Below the pieces are notes generated by a model that saw only the letters and a list, made by a program, of their open reading frames with translations, ran no database searches and was not told where the DNA came from. Of a DNA stretch of 8,517 nucleotides, positions 1 through 7,403 are shown in pieces. Every line of letters starts with the position of its first letter. Within the stretch, counting starts at the first letter, position 1. The DNA comes from an uncultured Eggerthellaceae bacterium. GTDB taxonomy: Bacteria; Actinomycetota; Coriobacteriia; Coriobacteriales; Eggerthellaceae. A program made the position numbers and the translations under genes. The stretch is from contig CAUEBO010000087.1 of NCBI GenBank assembly GCA_958454405.1, positions 1 to 8,517 of the forward strand. Reading direction: 5' to 3'.

Positions 1-1587
1 ACCACCATGACGCGCATGGTGGAGGAGGAGCGCGTGCTCATCGGCACGTTCAAGGCGCTGGGATACCGCCGGTTCCGCATCGTCTCGAAGTACCTGGTCT
101 ACGCCGCCGTGGCCAGTGGCGCCGGCAGCTTCGTGGGCATAGCCGTCCTCTCGCAGGTGCTGCCCGCCGTCATCATGAAGGCGTACGCCATCATCTACTT
201 CGTTCCGTCCATGCCCCTGCCGCTTCCCGTCGACTGGGCGTTGGCGGCCCTTGCGCTCGGGCTCGGCATGGGCGTGACGCTGTTCGCCACCTGGGCGGCG
301 GCATGGGCCACGCTGCGCGAGCGGCCGGCCACCCTCATGCTGCCGCGCGCCCCGAAAGCGGGCAGGCGCATCCTGCTGGAGCGCGCCGCGCCGTTGTGGC
401 GCCGGCTCTCCTTTTCGTGGAAGGTGACGTTCCGCAACCTGTTCCGCTACAAGAAGCGCCTTGTCATGACCGTGATCGGCATTGCAGGATGCACGGCGCT
501 GCTGCTCACGGGGCTGGGGCTCTCCGACGCCATCAACGACATCATCGACAAGCAGTTCGGCGAGATCGTCGAGTACAACGCCACCATCACGCTTGAGGAC
601 GACATCGCCGGCGACGACGAGGCCGGCTCCGACGGGCGGCGCGCCATCGAGGCCGTCCTGGATGACGGCGGTGTTGTGGCCGCGCACACGATGGCGCTGC
701 AGGAGCGCCTGCTCGCAAGCGGGCCGGACGCGAGCGACACGGGCATCGAGCTCGTCGTCCCCCAGGACCCGTCCTCGTTCGGCGAGTTCTTCGCGCTGCG
801 CACCCGCATCGGGCACGATCCGGTGGAGCTTTCGGACGACGGCCTGCTCGTCAGCGAAAAGCTGGCTCGCGAACTGGGGCTTGAGACAGGAGACGCCATC
901 ACGCTCACGGAGCAGGATGCCATCGGCAACCCCACGTCCACCTCCTACGAGGCAACCGTGGACGGGATCGTGGAGAACTACATCTACCACTACGTGTTCA
1001 TGGGCCCGGGCCTCTACGAACGGCTGACGGGAGAGGCGCCGGCTTACGACGCGGTGCTCGCCGACGTCACGGCGACCGGCGAGGAGCGCGTGCGGTTCGG
1101 CGAGGAGCTGCGGGCCGTGGACGGCGTGAAGACCGTGGCCTACAACGACGAGACCATCGACGCCTACCGCGACATGCTGTCGAGCGTGAACATGATCGTG
1201 GTCGTGCTGGTGGTGGCGGCCGCGGCGCTCGCGTTCATCGTGCTGTACAACCTCACGAACATCAACATCACGGAGCGCATGCGCGAGATAGCCACCCTCA
1301 AAGTGCTCGGCTTCACGCCACGCGAGATGAACGCCTACATCTTCCGCGAGACGTTCCTGCTCGCGGCCATCGGGTGCGCGGCGGGCCTCGCGCTGGGCAT
1401 ATGGATGGAGAGCTTCGTGGTGGTCACGGCCGAGGTCAACCAGGTCATGTTCGGCCGCGAGATCCACGCAGCGAGCTTCGCGGTGGCCTTCGCGCTCACC
1501 ATGCTGTTCACCGTGGTCGTCATGCTTGCCATGCGGGGCAAGCTGGCGCGCATCGACATGGTGGAGAGCCTGAAGTCGAACGAGTGA
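1..1587 (+). CDS. FtsX-type ABC transporter permease, 5'-truncated by window edge
   Basis: This is the membrane subunit of an ABC transporter of the FtsX/MacB/LolCDE superfamily, which usually works with a separate cytoplasmic ATPase. The substrate cannot be told. The frame is open from base 1, and the first in-window Met (base 7) falls inside a typical FtsX cytoplasmic segment (MVEEERVLIGTFKALGY), so the true start is upstream. Counting from that Met, helices lie at about 30-56 and 78-104, closing a first FtsX domain. A second unit follows: an FRNLFRYKKR pre-helix motif, a helix at 151-172, an extracytoplasmic acidic domain at about 173-394, and helices at 395-418, 447-468 and 489-510. The coupling segment MREIATLKVLGFTPREM (425-441) repeats the motif seen at the N-terminus. 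Two FtsX units in one chain imply a full protein much longer than the 528 residues seen. It converges on the EAL gene. Fold is certain; substrate (lipid, peptide or drug) is unknown. Confidence 0.9.
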   Translation, partial: TTMTRMVEEERVLIGTFKALGYRRFRIVSKYLVYAAVASGAGSFVGIAVLSQVLPAVIMKAYAIIYFVPSMPLPLPVDWALAALALGLGMGVTLFATWAAAWATLRERPATLMLPRAPKAGRRILLERAAPLWRRLSFSWKVTFRNLFRYKKRLVMTVIGIAGCTALLLTGLGLSDAINDIIDKQFGEIVEYNATITLEDDIAGDDEAGSDGRRAIEAVLDDGGVVAAHTMALQERLLASGPDASDTGIELVVPQDPSSFGEFFALRTRIGHDPVELSDDGLLVSEKLARELGLETGDAITLTEQDAIGNPTSTSYEATVDGIVENYIYHYVFMGPGLYERLTGEAPAYDAVLADVTATGEERVRFGEELRAVDGVKTVAYNDETIDAYRDMLSSVNMIVVVLVVAAAALAFIVLYNLTNINITERMREIATLKVLGFTPREMNAYIFRETFLLAAIGCAAGLALGIWMESFVVVTAEVNQVMFGREIHAASFAVAFALTMLFTVVVMLAMRGKLARIDMVESLKSNE

Positions 1588-1592
1588 CGGGC

Positions 1593-1616
1593 GCGCCGCG
1601 GCGGCCGCCGCGGCGC
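1593..1616. terminator. 24-bp perfect palindrome between convergent genes, candidate bidirectional terminator
   Basis: Bases 1593-1604 are the exact reverse complement of 1605-1616, and all 24 bases are G or C. It starts 5 bp after the permease stop and lies in the 87-bp gap before the stop of the convergent EAL gene. A weaker inverted repeat follows (CCCGCG at 1626-1631 with CGCGGG at 1646-1651). Neither is followed by a T-run on either strand, so this would be a U-less hairpin serving both genes. The terminator role is inferred from position. Confidence 0.45.
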
Positions 1617-1674
1617 CGAACGGATCCCGCGTCTGCGTCCGGATGCGCGGGCGCGCGGGGCGCGGCCGGCTCCG

Positions 1675-3636
1675 TCAGGCTCGTTGCGCGCCTTCGCTCG
1701 CGGCGATGGCGGACGCGGCCGCTTCGGGAGGCAGGGGGCGCGAGAACAGGTAGCCCTGCATCAGGCCGCAGCCGCACCGGTTGAGCAGGGCGCGCTGCCC
1801 CTCGGTTTCCACGCCTTCGGCGAGCAGGAGCGGCCCGATGGCGGCGAAGCCGGCTGCGAGGTGCCCCAGAAACGTCTGCATGCCCTGTTCTTCCATGGCC
1901 GACCACAGGATGCTCTTGTCCAGTTTGACCACGTCGAACGGCAGGCTGAACAGCGTGGACAGGTTCGAGTACCCCGTGCCGAAGTCGTCCAGGTAGAAGC
2001 GCACGCCGTGCTCGTGCATGGCCTCCATGAACGAGCGCACCCCGTCGGGGTTGGCCACGATGGCCCCTTCGGTGATCTCGATGCGCAAGCACGATGCGGG
2101 AATGCCGTGGCGCTCCACCGCGTCGAGCACCATCTCCGCCAGATCGCCCTGCATGAACTGGACGGGCGAGAAATTCACCGACACGCCGTGGAAGCGCGTG
2201 TCCGGGTGCGCGGCGCGGTACGCGGCCACGAACGCGCAGGAGCGCTCGAGCACGATGCGCGTGACCTCGGAAATGAGCCCCGTTTCCTCGGCGATGGGGA
2301 TGAACTCGTCGGGCGGGATGGGCCCCAGCTCGTCGTCGGCCAGGCGGCAGAGCGCTTCGGCGGTCACGAACCGCCCGTCGGCCTCCGACCAGACGGGCTG
2401 AAATTGCACGGCGAACCCGTCTTGTTCGGCAGCCTCGCGCACCACGTTCGCGATGGCGCTGCGCCGGTGGACGGCGTCCATCATGGCGGGCGTGCACGTG
2501 CAGGGGGCCGCCGGCTCGGTGCGCTTCGCCTGCGCGGTCGCGTACTCGAGCGCGGCCACGAGGTCCTGCGGATCGTGCGCGATGGCGGGGCAGGCCGCGA
2601 TGCCCATGGCCGCCGTCATCGTGTACGCGTAGCCGTCGACCTGCCACGGGCTTCTCATGCGCCGTTGCAGGTCGTCCAAAACCTGCTCGAGGGCGCGCTT
2701 CCCGCTGACGCCGGCCCGTGCATCCCCTTCGACGAACACGAGGGCGAACTGGTCCCCGCTGTAGCGGTACAGGTGCGCCCGATCCTCGAAAGTGCGCAGG
2801 TGCTGCGCGAACTCTTTCAGGAAGAGGTCGCCGTTCTCGTGTCCGAACTTGTCGTTGACGAACTTGAAGTTGGACAGCGATACCAGCAGGGCGGTGAACG
2901 GCTGTCCGCTGCCGTGCAGAAGCGAGGCCATGGACAAGAACTCGCCGCGGTTCGGCACGCCGGTGAGCGGATCCACCGACAGGCGCTTGTTCTGCAGGTA
3001 CAGGTAGATGATGAGCAGCGAGCATGCGGCCGCCGAACCCGACAGCAAGTAGGCGGGGAACATCTGCTGCACGGCGATGACGACGACGGCCACGAGCGGG
3101 AACACGGCCAGGATGCGCTTGATGGCGGGGTCGATGGCGGCCCGGGTGAACACGACCACCGCGAAGCATGCGATGCAGTAGAAGTAGAACACGATGTACG
3201 TGGTCAGGATGAGGGGCCCCTGATGGTAGCCGCCCGAGGCGTCAAGCCAGAACAAGCAGCCGGTCCACACGTTGGCCGCCACGCACAGCAGGTACAGGGC
3301 GCACGGCATGCCGTTGGCTGCGACGAAGGAGCGGCTGATGGAGCGGGCTTCTCCCACCACGGCCACGGCGTAGTAGAAGTACGCCGTGCCCAGAAGCGGG
3401 GTCAGCACGAAATAGGCCATGGTGACGATCCAGGTGAGAGGCGCGAGTTCGGCAGGGGCGTACTCGAGCAGGAGGGTGGAGGCCAGGTTCGTGCCGATGG
3501 CCCCCAGCGTGGTGGCCAGGCACAGGCGGAACAGGCGGTTCTTCCGGGACGGAACGGCGTGGCTTTTGCGCGAGTACACCGATATGATAAGGACGATGAT
3601 GAAGGCGATGGCCTCCGCCGAAACGTTCCACCCCAT
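1675..3636 (-). CDS. Seven-TM GGDEF-EAL protein, probable c-di-GMP phosphodiesterase
   Basis: A membrane signalling protein of 653 aa. Seven hydrophobic helices lie at about 5-22, 38-58, 65-93, 108-131, 141-163, 174-192 and 195-214, with no recognised named sensor domain. The GGDEF domain (about 222-380) keeps DPLTGVPNR at 222-230, but its signature is SGDQF (293-297) and the metal-site Asp residues of DxDxFK are Ser253 and Ser255, so cyclase activity is unlikely. No RxxD inhibitory site is seen. The EAL domain (about 395-650) keeps its key residues: Glu427 (EAL), Asn488, Glu520/Glu523, Asp550-Asp551 (DDFGTGYS), Lys571, Glu607/Glu610 (AEGVET) and Gln627. It should therefore hydrolyse c-di-GMP to pGpG, perhaps with the dead GGDEF as a GTP sensor. 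Start: the ATG at 3636 just precedes the first helix. An in-frame GTG at 3645 sits better behind the SD and would add 3 residues. The frame stays open to 4125, but that extension crosses the divergent promoter region. Confidence 0.9.
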   Translation of the reverse strand: MGWNVSAEAIAFIIVLIISVYSRKSHAVPSRKNRLFRLCLATTLGAIGTNLASTLLLEYAPAELAPLTWIVTMAYFVLTPLLGTAYFYYAVAVVGEARSISRSFVAANGMPCALYLLCVAANVWTGCLFWLDASGGYHQGPLILTTYIVFYFYCIACFAVVVFTRAAIDPAIKRILAVFPLVAVVVIAVQQMFPAYLLSGSAAACSLLIIYLYLQNKRLSVDPLTGVPNRGEFLSMASLLHGSGQPFTALLVSLSNFKFVNDKFGHENGDLFLKEFAQHLRTFEDRAHLYRYSGDQFALVFVEGDARAGVSGKRALEQVLDDLQRRMRSPWQVDGYAYTMTAAMGIAACPAIAHDPQDLVAALEYATAQAKRTEPAAPCTCTPAMMDAVHRRSAIANVVREAAEQDGFAVQFQPVWSEADGRFVTAEALCRLADDELGPIPPDEFIPIAEETGLISEVTRIVLERSCAFVAAYRAAHPDTRFHGVSVNFSPVQFMQGDLAEMVLDAVERHGIPASCLRIEITEGAIVANPDGVRSFMEAMHEHGVRFYLDDFGTGYSNLSTLFSLPFDVVKLDKSILWSAMEEQGMQTFLGHLAAGFAAIGPLLLAEGVETEGQRALLNRCGCGLMQGYLFSRPLPPEAAASAIAASEGAQRA

Positions 3637-3652
3637 GGTGCCCACGCGCTCG

Positions 3653-3661
3653 CCTTCCCCC
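3653..3661 (-). promoter_or_regulatory. Shine-Dalgarno of the EAL gene, bears on start choice
   Basis: On the minus strand this reads GGGGGAAGG. It ends 7 nt before the in-frame GTG at 3645 and 16 nt before the ATG at 3636. The spacing favours GTG; the protein pattern, with Met-Gly-Trp-Asn before the first helix, is compatible with either. Confidence 0.45.
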
Positions 3662-3714
3662 TGCCGACTGCTCGTTTTGAGCGGATATGCGCATGCCCCT
3701 GCGCCTATCGCCCC

Positions 3715-3720
3715 ATTGTA
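3715..3720 (-). promoter_or_regulatory. Candidate -10 box for the EAL gene
   Basis: The minus strand reads TACAAT, one mismatch from TATAAT, about 78 nt before the ATG at 3636. This predicts a leader of roughly 65-75 nt. No recognisable -35 hexamer is present 16-18 bp upstream (that stretch is pure G/C), so the promoter may need an activator. Confidence 0.45.
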
Positions 3721-3791
3721 CTCCATCGGCGCGCGGCCGCGCGTTCCGCTCGGGAGTTTTCGGCCTCGCCGATCGAGCGCGCAGGGTGCGC

Positions 3792-3797
3792 TACAAT
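3792..3797 (+). promoter_or_regulatory. Candidate -10 box for the trigger-factor-like gene
   Basis: TACAAT, one mismatch from TATAAT, lies 32 nt before the ATG at 3830 and predicts a leader of about 26 nt. The stretch 17 bp upstream (CCGATC) is a poor -35. The same hexamer faces the other way at 3715-3720. Confidence 0.5.
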
Positions 3798-3829
3798 GTG
3801 CTTCAACCGCATCGACGAAGGGAACGAGT

Positions 3830-5191
3830 ATGAAGGTCACGGAGAAGAAGCTCGACGGCGGGCTCATCTTGTTGGAAGCGGTCGCGTCCACGGCCGAGGT
3901 CGGCCACGCGCTCACCATGGCGCAGTACGGGTTCGCCCAGCAGATGGGATTGCAACCCGCGCCCGGAAAGTCGGTCGCGCAACTGGCCGAGGAGCAGCTG
4001 GGTATCAAAGACCTCGACGCCCTCGTGCAGCAGCAGGCGGTGGAGTTCCTCGTGCCGTTCGCCATCGACAAGCGCAACATCATGCCGGCGTATCCTCCCA
4101 AGCCGCAAGCGGCGGCTCCGCTCAAGCGCGGCCAGACGTTCTCGTTCGAGCTGCGCGTGGCCCCGAAGCCCGACTACGAGCTGACTTCCTACGATCCGGT
4201 GACCATCACGGTGCCGCCCTTCAAGCTGAACGACGCCGAAGTCGATGCCCAGATCGAGCAGCTGGCCGACAGCTACGCGACGTTCGAGGCCGACGAGCCG
4301 CATCCCGTGCGCGCAGGCGACAGCTTCCTGCTGGCGCTCGAGGCGTTCCAGAACGGTGAGCGGATGGAGAACCTGTCGACTGAAGGGCGCACCTACGTCA
4401 CAGGCATGGGCCTCATGCCCCCGAGCTTCGAAGAGCAGCTCATCGGCATGGGCGTGGGCGAGCCCAAAACGTTCTCCTTCCAGATGCCAGGCGCCGATGA
4501 CGACATCGAATGCACCGTCACGGTCAAGGAGATGCAGAAGAAGGTCGTGCCCGCCATCGACGACGCCTGGGTCGCGAAGAACGTCCCCATGTACCGCGAT
4601 GCGGCGGCGCTTCGCAGCAGCATCGAGGAGCGCATGGCCGCCGACCTGCGGGGCCAGTACGAGAACCTCAAGCTCACGACCGCCGCCGCCGAGCTCGCCA
4701 AGCGCTTCAAGGGCCGCATCGACGATGCGGTGTACGAGGCCACCCAGCAGAGCATCGTGGGAAATCTGCGCGCGCAGCTGGCGCAGCAGGGCGTTCCGTT
4801 CGAGCAGTTCGTGCAAAGCCAGGGCGGCGAGCAGCAGTTCGGCATGATGATGATGCTGCAAACGCGCGCGACGCTCGTGCAGGGCTACGCGCTGGACGCG
4901 CTGTTCCGCCACGAGAAGATGACCCTCGACGATGCCGATCTCGATGCGCCGGCCAAGGCCATGAACCCCCAGAACCCCGCCGCCGCGCGGCGCGAGCTGG
5001 AGGAGAGCGGCCGCGGCTTCGCGCTGCGCGAGCTCGCGCAGCGCATGAAGGCCAACCGGTGGCTGCTCGACCATGCCGAGGTGATCGTGAAGGATCCTGA
5101 AGATCCGGCCGCGACGCGGGCCGAGGAGGAAAAACGGTCTGAGGGAGCCGACGCCGCCGAGAAGGCCCCGAAGGCCGACGGCCCGCGGTAG
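3830..5191 (+). CDS. Trigger-factor-like chaperone / FKBP-type peptidyl-prolyl isomerase
   Basis: A 453-aa protein with the three-part layout of trigger factor, the chaperone and prolyl isomerase that binds nascent chains at the ribosome exit. Length is close to the family's usual 430-480 aa. The N-domain-like part (about 1-125) ends in the family pattern RGQTFSFELRVAPKPDYEL. The linker NDAEVDAQIEQLADSYATF (134-152) precedes an FKBP-like PPIase insert (about 158-235) with the late signature PPSFEEQLIGMGVGE (197-211). The C-terminal helical chaperone arms span about 240-420, followed by a charged, disordered tail. The ribosome-docking signature GFRxGKxP is not recognisable: the equivalent region reads GFAQQMG (34-40). 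It may be a divergent or second trigger factor. It is not beside clpP/clpX here. The ATG at 3830 is chosen because GAAGGGA (3817-3823) lies 6 nt upstream. The frame is open back to 3419, but that overlaps the divergent gene. I leave the symbol blank because of the divergence. Confidence 0.82.
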   Translation: MKVTEKKLDGGLILLEAVASTAEVGHALTMAQYGFAQQMGLQPAPGKSVAQLAEEQLGIKDLDALVQQQAVEFLVPFAIDKRNIMPAYPPKPQAAAPLKRGQTFSFELRVAPKPDYELTSYDPVTITVPPFKLNDAEVDAQIEQLADSYATFEADEPHPVRAGDSFLLALEAFQNGERMENLSTEGRTYVTGMGLMPPSFEEQLIGMGVGEPKTFSFQMPGADDDIECTVTVKEMQKKVVPAIDDAWVAKNVPMYRDAAALRSSIEERMAADLRGQYENLKLTTAAAELAKRFKGRIDDAVYEATQQSIVGNLRAQLAQQGVPFEQFVQSQGGEQQFGMMMMLQTRATLVQGYALDALFRHEKMTLDDADLDAPAKAMNPQNPAAARRELEESGRGFALRELAQRMKANRWLLDHAEVIVKDPEDPAATRAEEEKRSEGADAAEKAPKADGPR

Positions 5192-5238
5192 CCGACGCGG
5201 GAGCATGCTGGCGCGGCTTCATCGGAAGCCGCCATCGA

Positions 5239-5267
5239 CGAGGGGCGCCGCATCGAGGCGCCCCTCG
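5239..5267. terminator. 11-bp stem hairpin downstream of the trigger-factor-like gene
   Basis: CGAGGGGCGCC (5239-5249) pairs perfectly with GGCGCCCCTCG (5257-5267) around a 7-nt loop, 47 nt after the preceding stop codon. Stability and position suit a transcription terminator, but no T-run follows, so it may be factor-assisted or simply protect the 3' end. Confidence 0.55.
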
Positions 5268-5310
5268 CTCGCGCATCCGGCCCTCCTGGCGTCAGGGCCT
5301 TTTCGCTCGG

Positions 5311-5330
5311 GCCGGCGGGCTTCCGCCGGC
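5311..5330. terminator. Second GC-rich hairpin, 8-bp stem
   Basis: GCCGGCGG (5311-5318) pairs with CCGCCGGC (5323-5330) around the 4-nt loop GCTT. It lies 44 nt after the first hairpin and has no T-run. It could be a back-up terminator or an RNA stability element. The role is inferred from tandem placement. Confidence 0.35.
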
Positions 5331-5579
5331 TCCGCTTCCGCGCACCGATGCGCGCCGGTCGTGGGAAAATTAATGTTAAACGACAAATACTTCCGCGGGG
5401 AGCGGCCCCGGTGGGCGATAATGGGCGTCGCTGGAGACGATCGGAGAATCCGCCGCCTGCCTCGCTCGGGCAAGCGGCTTCGTCCGGCGCCGTTTCGCGC
5501 GCGAGCGGGCGGCTCTGCGGTCTTCTGCGCGAAACGTCGAAACGAAGGGTCGAGCGGCCGCACCGGGGGAGGGAATCGA

Positions 5580-6065
5580 ATGGAAGGAAGCGACCGAGAG
5601 GGCGCGGACGGAATCGAGACGGCGCGCATGATCGTCGGAGGGGCGGGCGAGCCTTTGCCAGCCCTGCGCACGGCCGACGGCTACGAGCTGGTCTCGCTGG
5701 ACGATGCGTCCGATATCGTGCGCGTGGCGCGCTTCATGCGCGACTACGAGGGCCCGGGGCTCGACGCGGAGTGCGGCGTCGAAGCCATGAAGGGGCTCGC
5801 CGCGCTCCTCGATCCGCGCCAGCAGCCTTCCGAGGACCAGAAGACCGCGGTGCGCGACATCTTGGGCTCGATCGCTTTCGGAACCCTGTCCGCTGCGGCT
5901 CCCGAGCTCTGTCCCTCCGCCATCAGCCTGCTGAAGCACTTCGTCGACCGTTCCGAGTCTGGGGCCGTGCGGTGCGCACTCCTCGATCCGCAGGCGCTCG
6001 GCGCCGCTCGCGGCCTGGACGGTTCCGGCTTGTGGTCAGGTTGTGGCCGCGAAATTCGTCCTTGA
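5580..6065 (+). CDS. Hypothetical protein, 161 aa, unrecognised
   Basis: I do not recognise the family. The start is set by a strong SD (GGGGGAGGG, 5565-5573) 6 nt before the ATG. The protein is soluble-looking, with no signal peptide or membrane helix. The N-terminus is acidic (Glu/Asp/Gly-rich, about 1-25). Residues about 35-65 (DGYELVSLDDASDIVRVARF) look like a helix-containing folded core, and about 70-135 look helical, with an SAAAPELCPSAISLLKHFVD segment. Codon third positions are strongly G/C through most of the gene. From about residue 140 they weaken and the tail turns glycine-rich (GSGLWSGCGREIRP), so the C-terminus may be degenerate or not conserved. It precedes the rplB promoter, whose -35 box overlaps its stop codon. 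Nothing seen links it functionally to ribosomal genes. The function is unknown; that it is a gene is likely but unproven. Confidence 0.65.
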   Translation: MEGSDREGADGIETARMIVGGAGEPLPALRTADGYELVSLDDASDIVRVARFMRDYEGPGLDAECGVEAMKGLAALLDPRQQPSEDQKTAVRDILGSIAFGTLSAAAPELCPSAISLLKHFVDRSESGAVRCALLDPQALGAARGLDGSGLWSGCGREIRP

Positions 6066-6090
6066 ATATATCTTGCTTTCTGCGTATAAT
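6062..6090 (+). promoter_or_regulatory. Sigma-70-type promoter of the rplB operon
   Basis: TTGAAT (6062-6067, 4 of 6 matches to TTGACA), a 17-nt spacer and a perfect TATAAT (6085-6090). It is the best promoter in the window. The -35 box covers the TGA stop (6063-6065) of the upstream hypothetical gene. Transcription should start near 6097, giving a leader of about 168 nt before rplB. Confidence 0.8.
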
Positions 6091-6096
6091 TCTCGG

Positions 6097-6264
6097 TTGC
6101 GTCTGGTTGTGGATGGACACACCCGGAGGCGTGGAAACTCGGAGTCGGTGACGCCTCACTCCCCAGAAGGCGTGGAACGGCGAGCGAGACCACACAGGTT
6201 ATCAGGGCTCTTTGGGGTGCGCAAGGAGTGTGCGCGCGAGCAGGGAGCCGAAGAAAGGAAAGAC
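6097..6264 (+). promoter_or_regulatory. Structured 5' leader of the rplB operon, candidate ribosomal-protein autoregulatory element
   Basis: A leader of about 168 nt between the promoter and rplB, without a convincing leader peptide. Its first half carries a 10-nt direct repeat, AGGCGTGGAA at 6127-6136 and 6168-6177, with the complement ACGCCT between them at 6151-6156. That segment can pair with either copy (7 bp with the first, 6 bp with the second), so two exclusive hairpins are possible. Its second half is a 44-nt stem-loop at 6206-6249. Ribosomal protein operons are commonly controlled by one of their products binding such leaders. Here that is inference, and I know no described leader family that this matches. 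Confidence 0.5.
6206..6249 (+). promoter_or_regulatory. 44-nt bulged stem-loop just upstream of the rplB SD
   Basis: The outer stem pairs GGCTCTTT (6206-6213) with AGGGAGCC (6242-6249): 6 Watson-Crick pairs and 2 G-U. An internal loop (GGG opposite GAGC) leads to an inner stem, GTGCGCA (6217-6223) with TGCGCGC (6231-6237). The 7-nt apical loop AGGAGTG contains an SD-like AGGAG. It ends 5 nt before the real rplB SD, AAAGGA (6255-6260), so it is placed to affect translation initiation. Formation in the cell is unproven. Confidence 0.5.
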
Positions 6265-7095
<831 letters not shown>

Positions 7096-7106
7096 CGCTA
7101 AGCGTT

Positions 7107-7112
7107 AAGGAG
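7107..7112 (+). promoter_or_regulatory. Shine-Dalgarno fixing the GTG start of rpsS
   Basis: AAGGAG lies 5 nt before the GTG at 7118 in the 22-nt rplB-rpsS gap. It supports GTG as the initiation codon, matching the conserved S19 N-terminus (SRSLKKGPF). Confidence 0.85.
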
Positions 7113-7117
7113 TAATA

Positions 7118-7390
7118 GTGAGCAGAAGTTTGAAAAAAGGTCCTTTCGTCGAACCGCGCCTTCTTGATCGCATCGAGAAGATGAATGCGGCGAACGAAAA
7201 GAACGTCATCAAAACGTGGTCGCGCGCCAGCACCATCTTCCCGGAAATGGTGGGCCACACCATCGCCGTGCACGATGGCCGCAAGCACGTGCCGGTATAC
7301 ATCACGGAATCCATGGTCGGCCACAAGCTGGGCGAATTCGCCCCGACCCGCACGTTCAAGGGTCACTCCGCCGACAAGGGCAAGCGATAA
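7118..7390 (+). CDS. rpsS: 30S ribosomal protein S19
   Basis: S19 sits in the head of the small subunit, forms a complex with S13 and contacts 16S rRNA and the A-site finger. The 90-aa length is normal. The N-terminus SRSLKKGPFVEPRLLDRI is characteristic, as are the core motif IKTWSRASTIFPEMVGHTI (about 28-46) and the family signature ITESMVGHKLGEFAPTRTF (about 63-81). Translation starts at GTG, the only non-ATG start seen in this run, behind a good SD. rplV follows after 13 nt in the usual order, consistent with one transcript from the rplB promoter. Confidence 0.98.
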   Translation: MSRSLKKGPFVEPRLLDRIEKMNAANEKNVIKTWSRASTIFPEMVGHTIAVHDGRKHVPVYITESMVGHKLGEFAPTRTFKGHSADKGKR

Positions 7391-7403
7391 GAAGGGGTGA
7401 ACA

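Larger units (their letters stand above)
5192..5579. other. 388-nt stretch without a supported gene
   Basis: It holds the two hairpins and, at 5364-5390, an AT-rich island that stands out from its GC-rich surroundings. A GATAAT hexamer at 5417-5422 could be a -10 box for the gene at 5580, but no matching -35 is seen and the leader would be about 155 nt. A short direct repeat CGAAACG occurs at 5530-5536 and 5538-5544. The frame of the downstream gene stays open back to 5205, but without an SD and with arginine/alanine-rich, shadow-like translation. No RNA gene was recognised. Confidence 0.5.

Noticed and set aside
1520..3169. Minus-strand 549-codon open frame inside the EAL gene
   Set aside because: It is arginine-rich, out of frame with the clear GGDEF-EAL protein, and recognisable as a frame shadow.
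3637..3708. c-di-GMP riboswitch upstream of the EAL gene
   Set aside because: The predicted leader is only about 70 nt and I see none of the conserved GEMM core or tetraloop-receptor pattern.
3637..4125. N-terminal extension of the EAL protein to 816 aa
   Set aside because: The added 163 residues overlap the trigger-factor-like gene and the promoter region; a start next to an SD lies at 3636/3645.
1684..4359. Long plus-strand open frame (891 codons) antisense to the EAL gene
   Set aside because: The translation is His/Arg/Gly/Ala-rich shadow typical of GC-rich DNA, with no domain, and it runs across two real genes.
5205..5579. Upstream extension of the hypothetical gene, including an ATG in the AT-rich island near 5374
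   Set aside because: There is no SD before either start and the translation looks unstructured; the ATG at 5580 has a strong SD.
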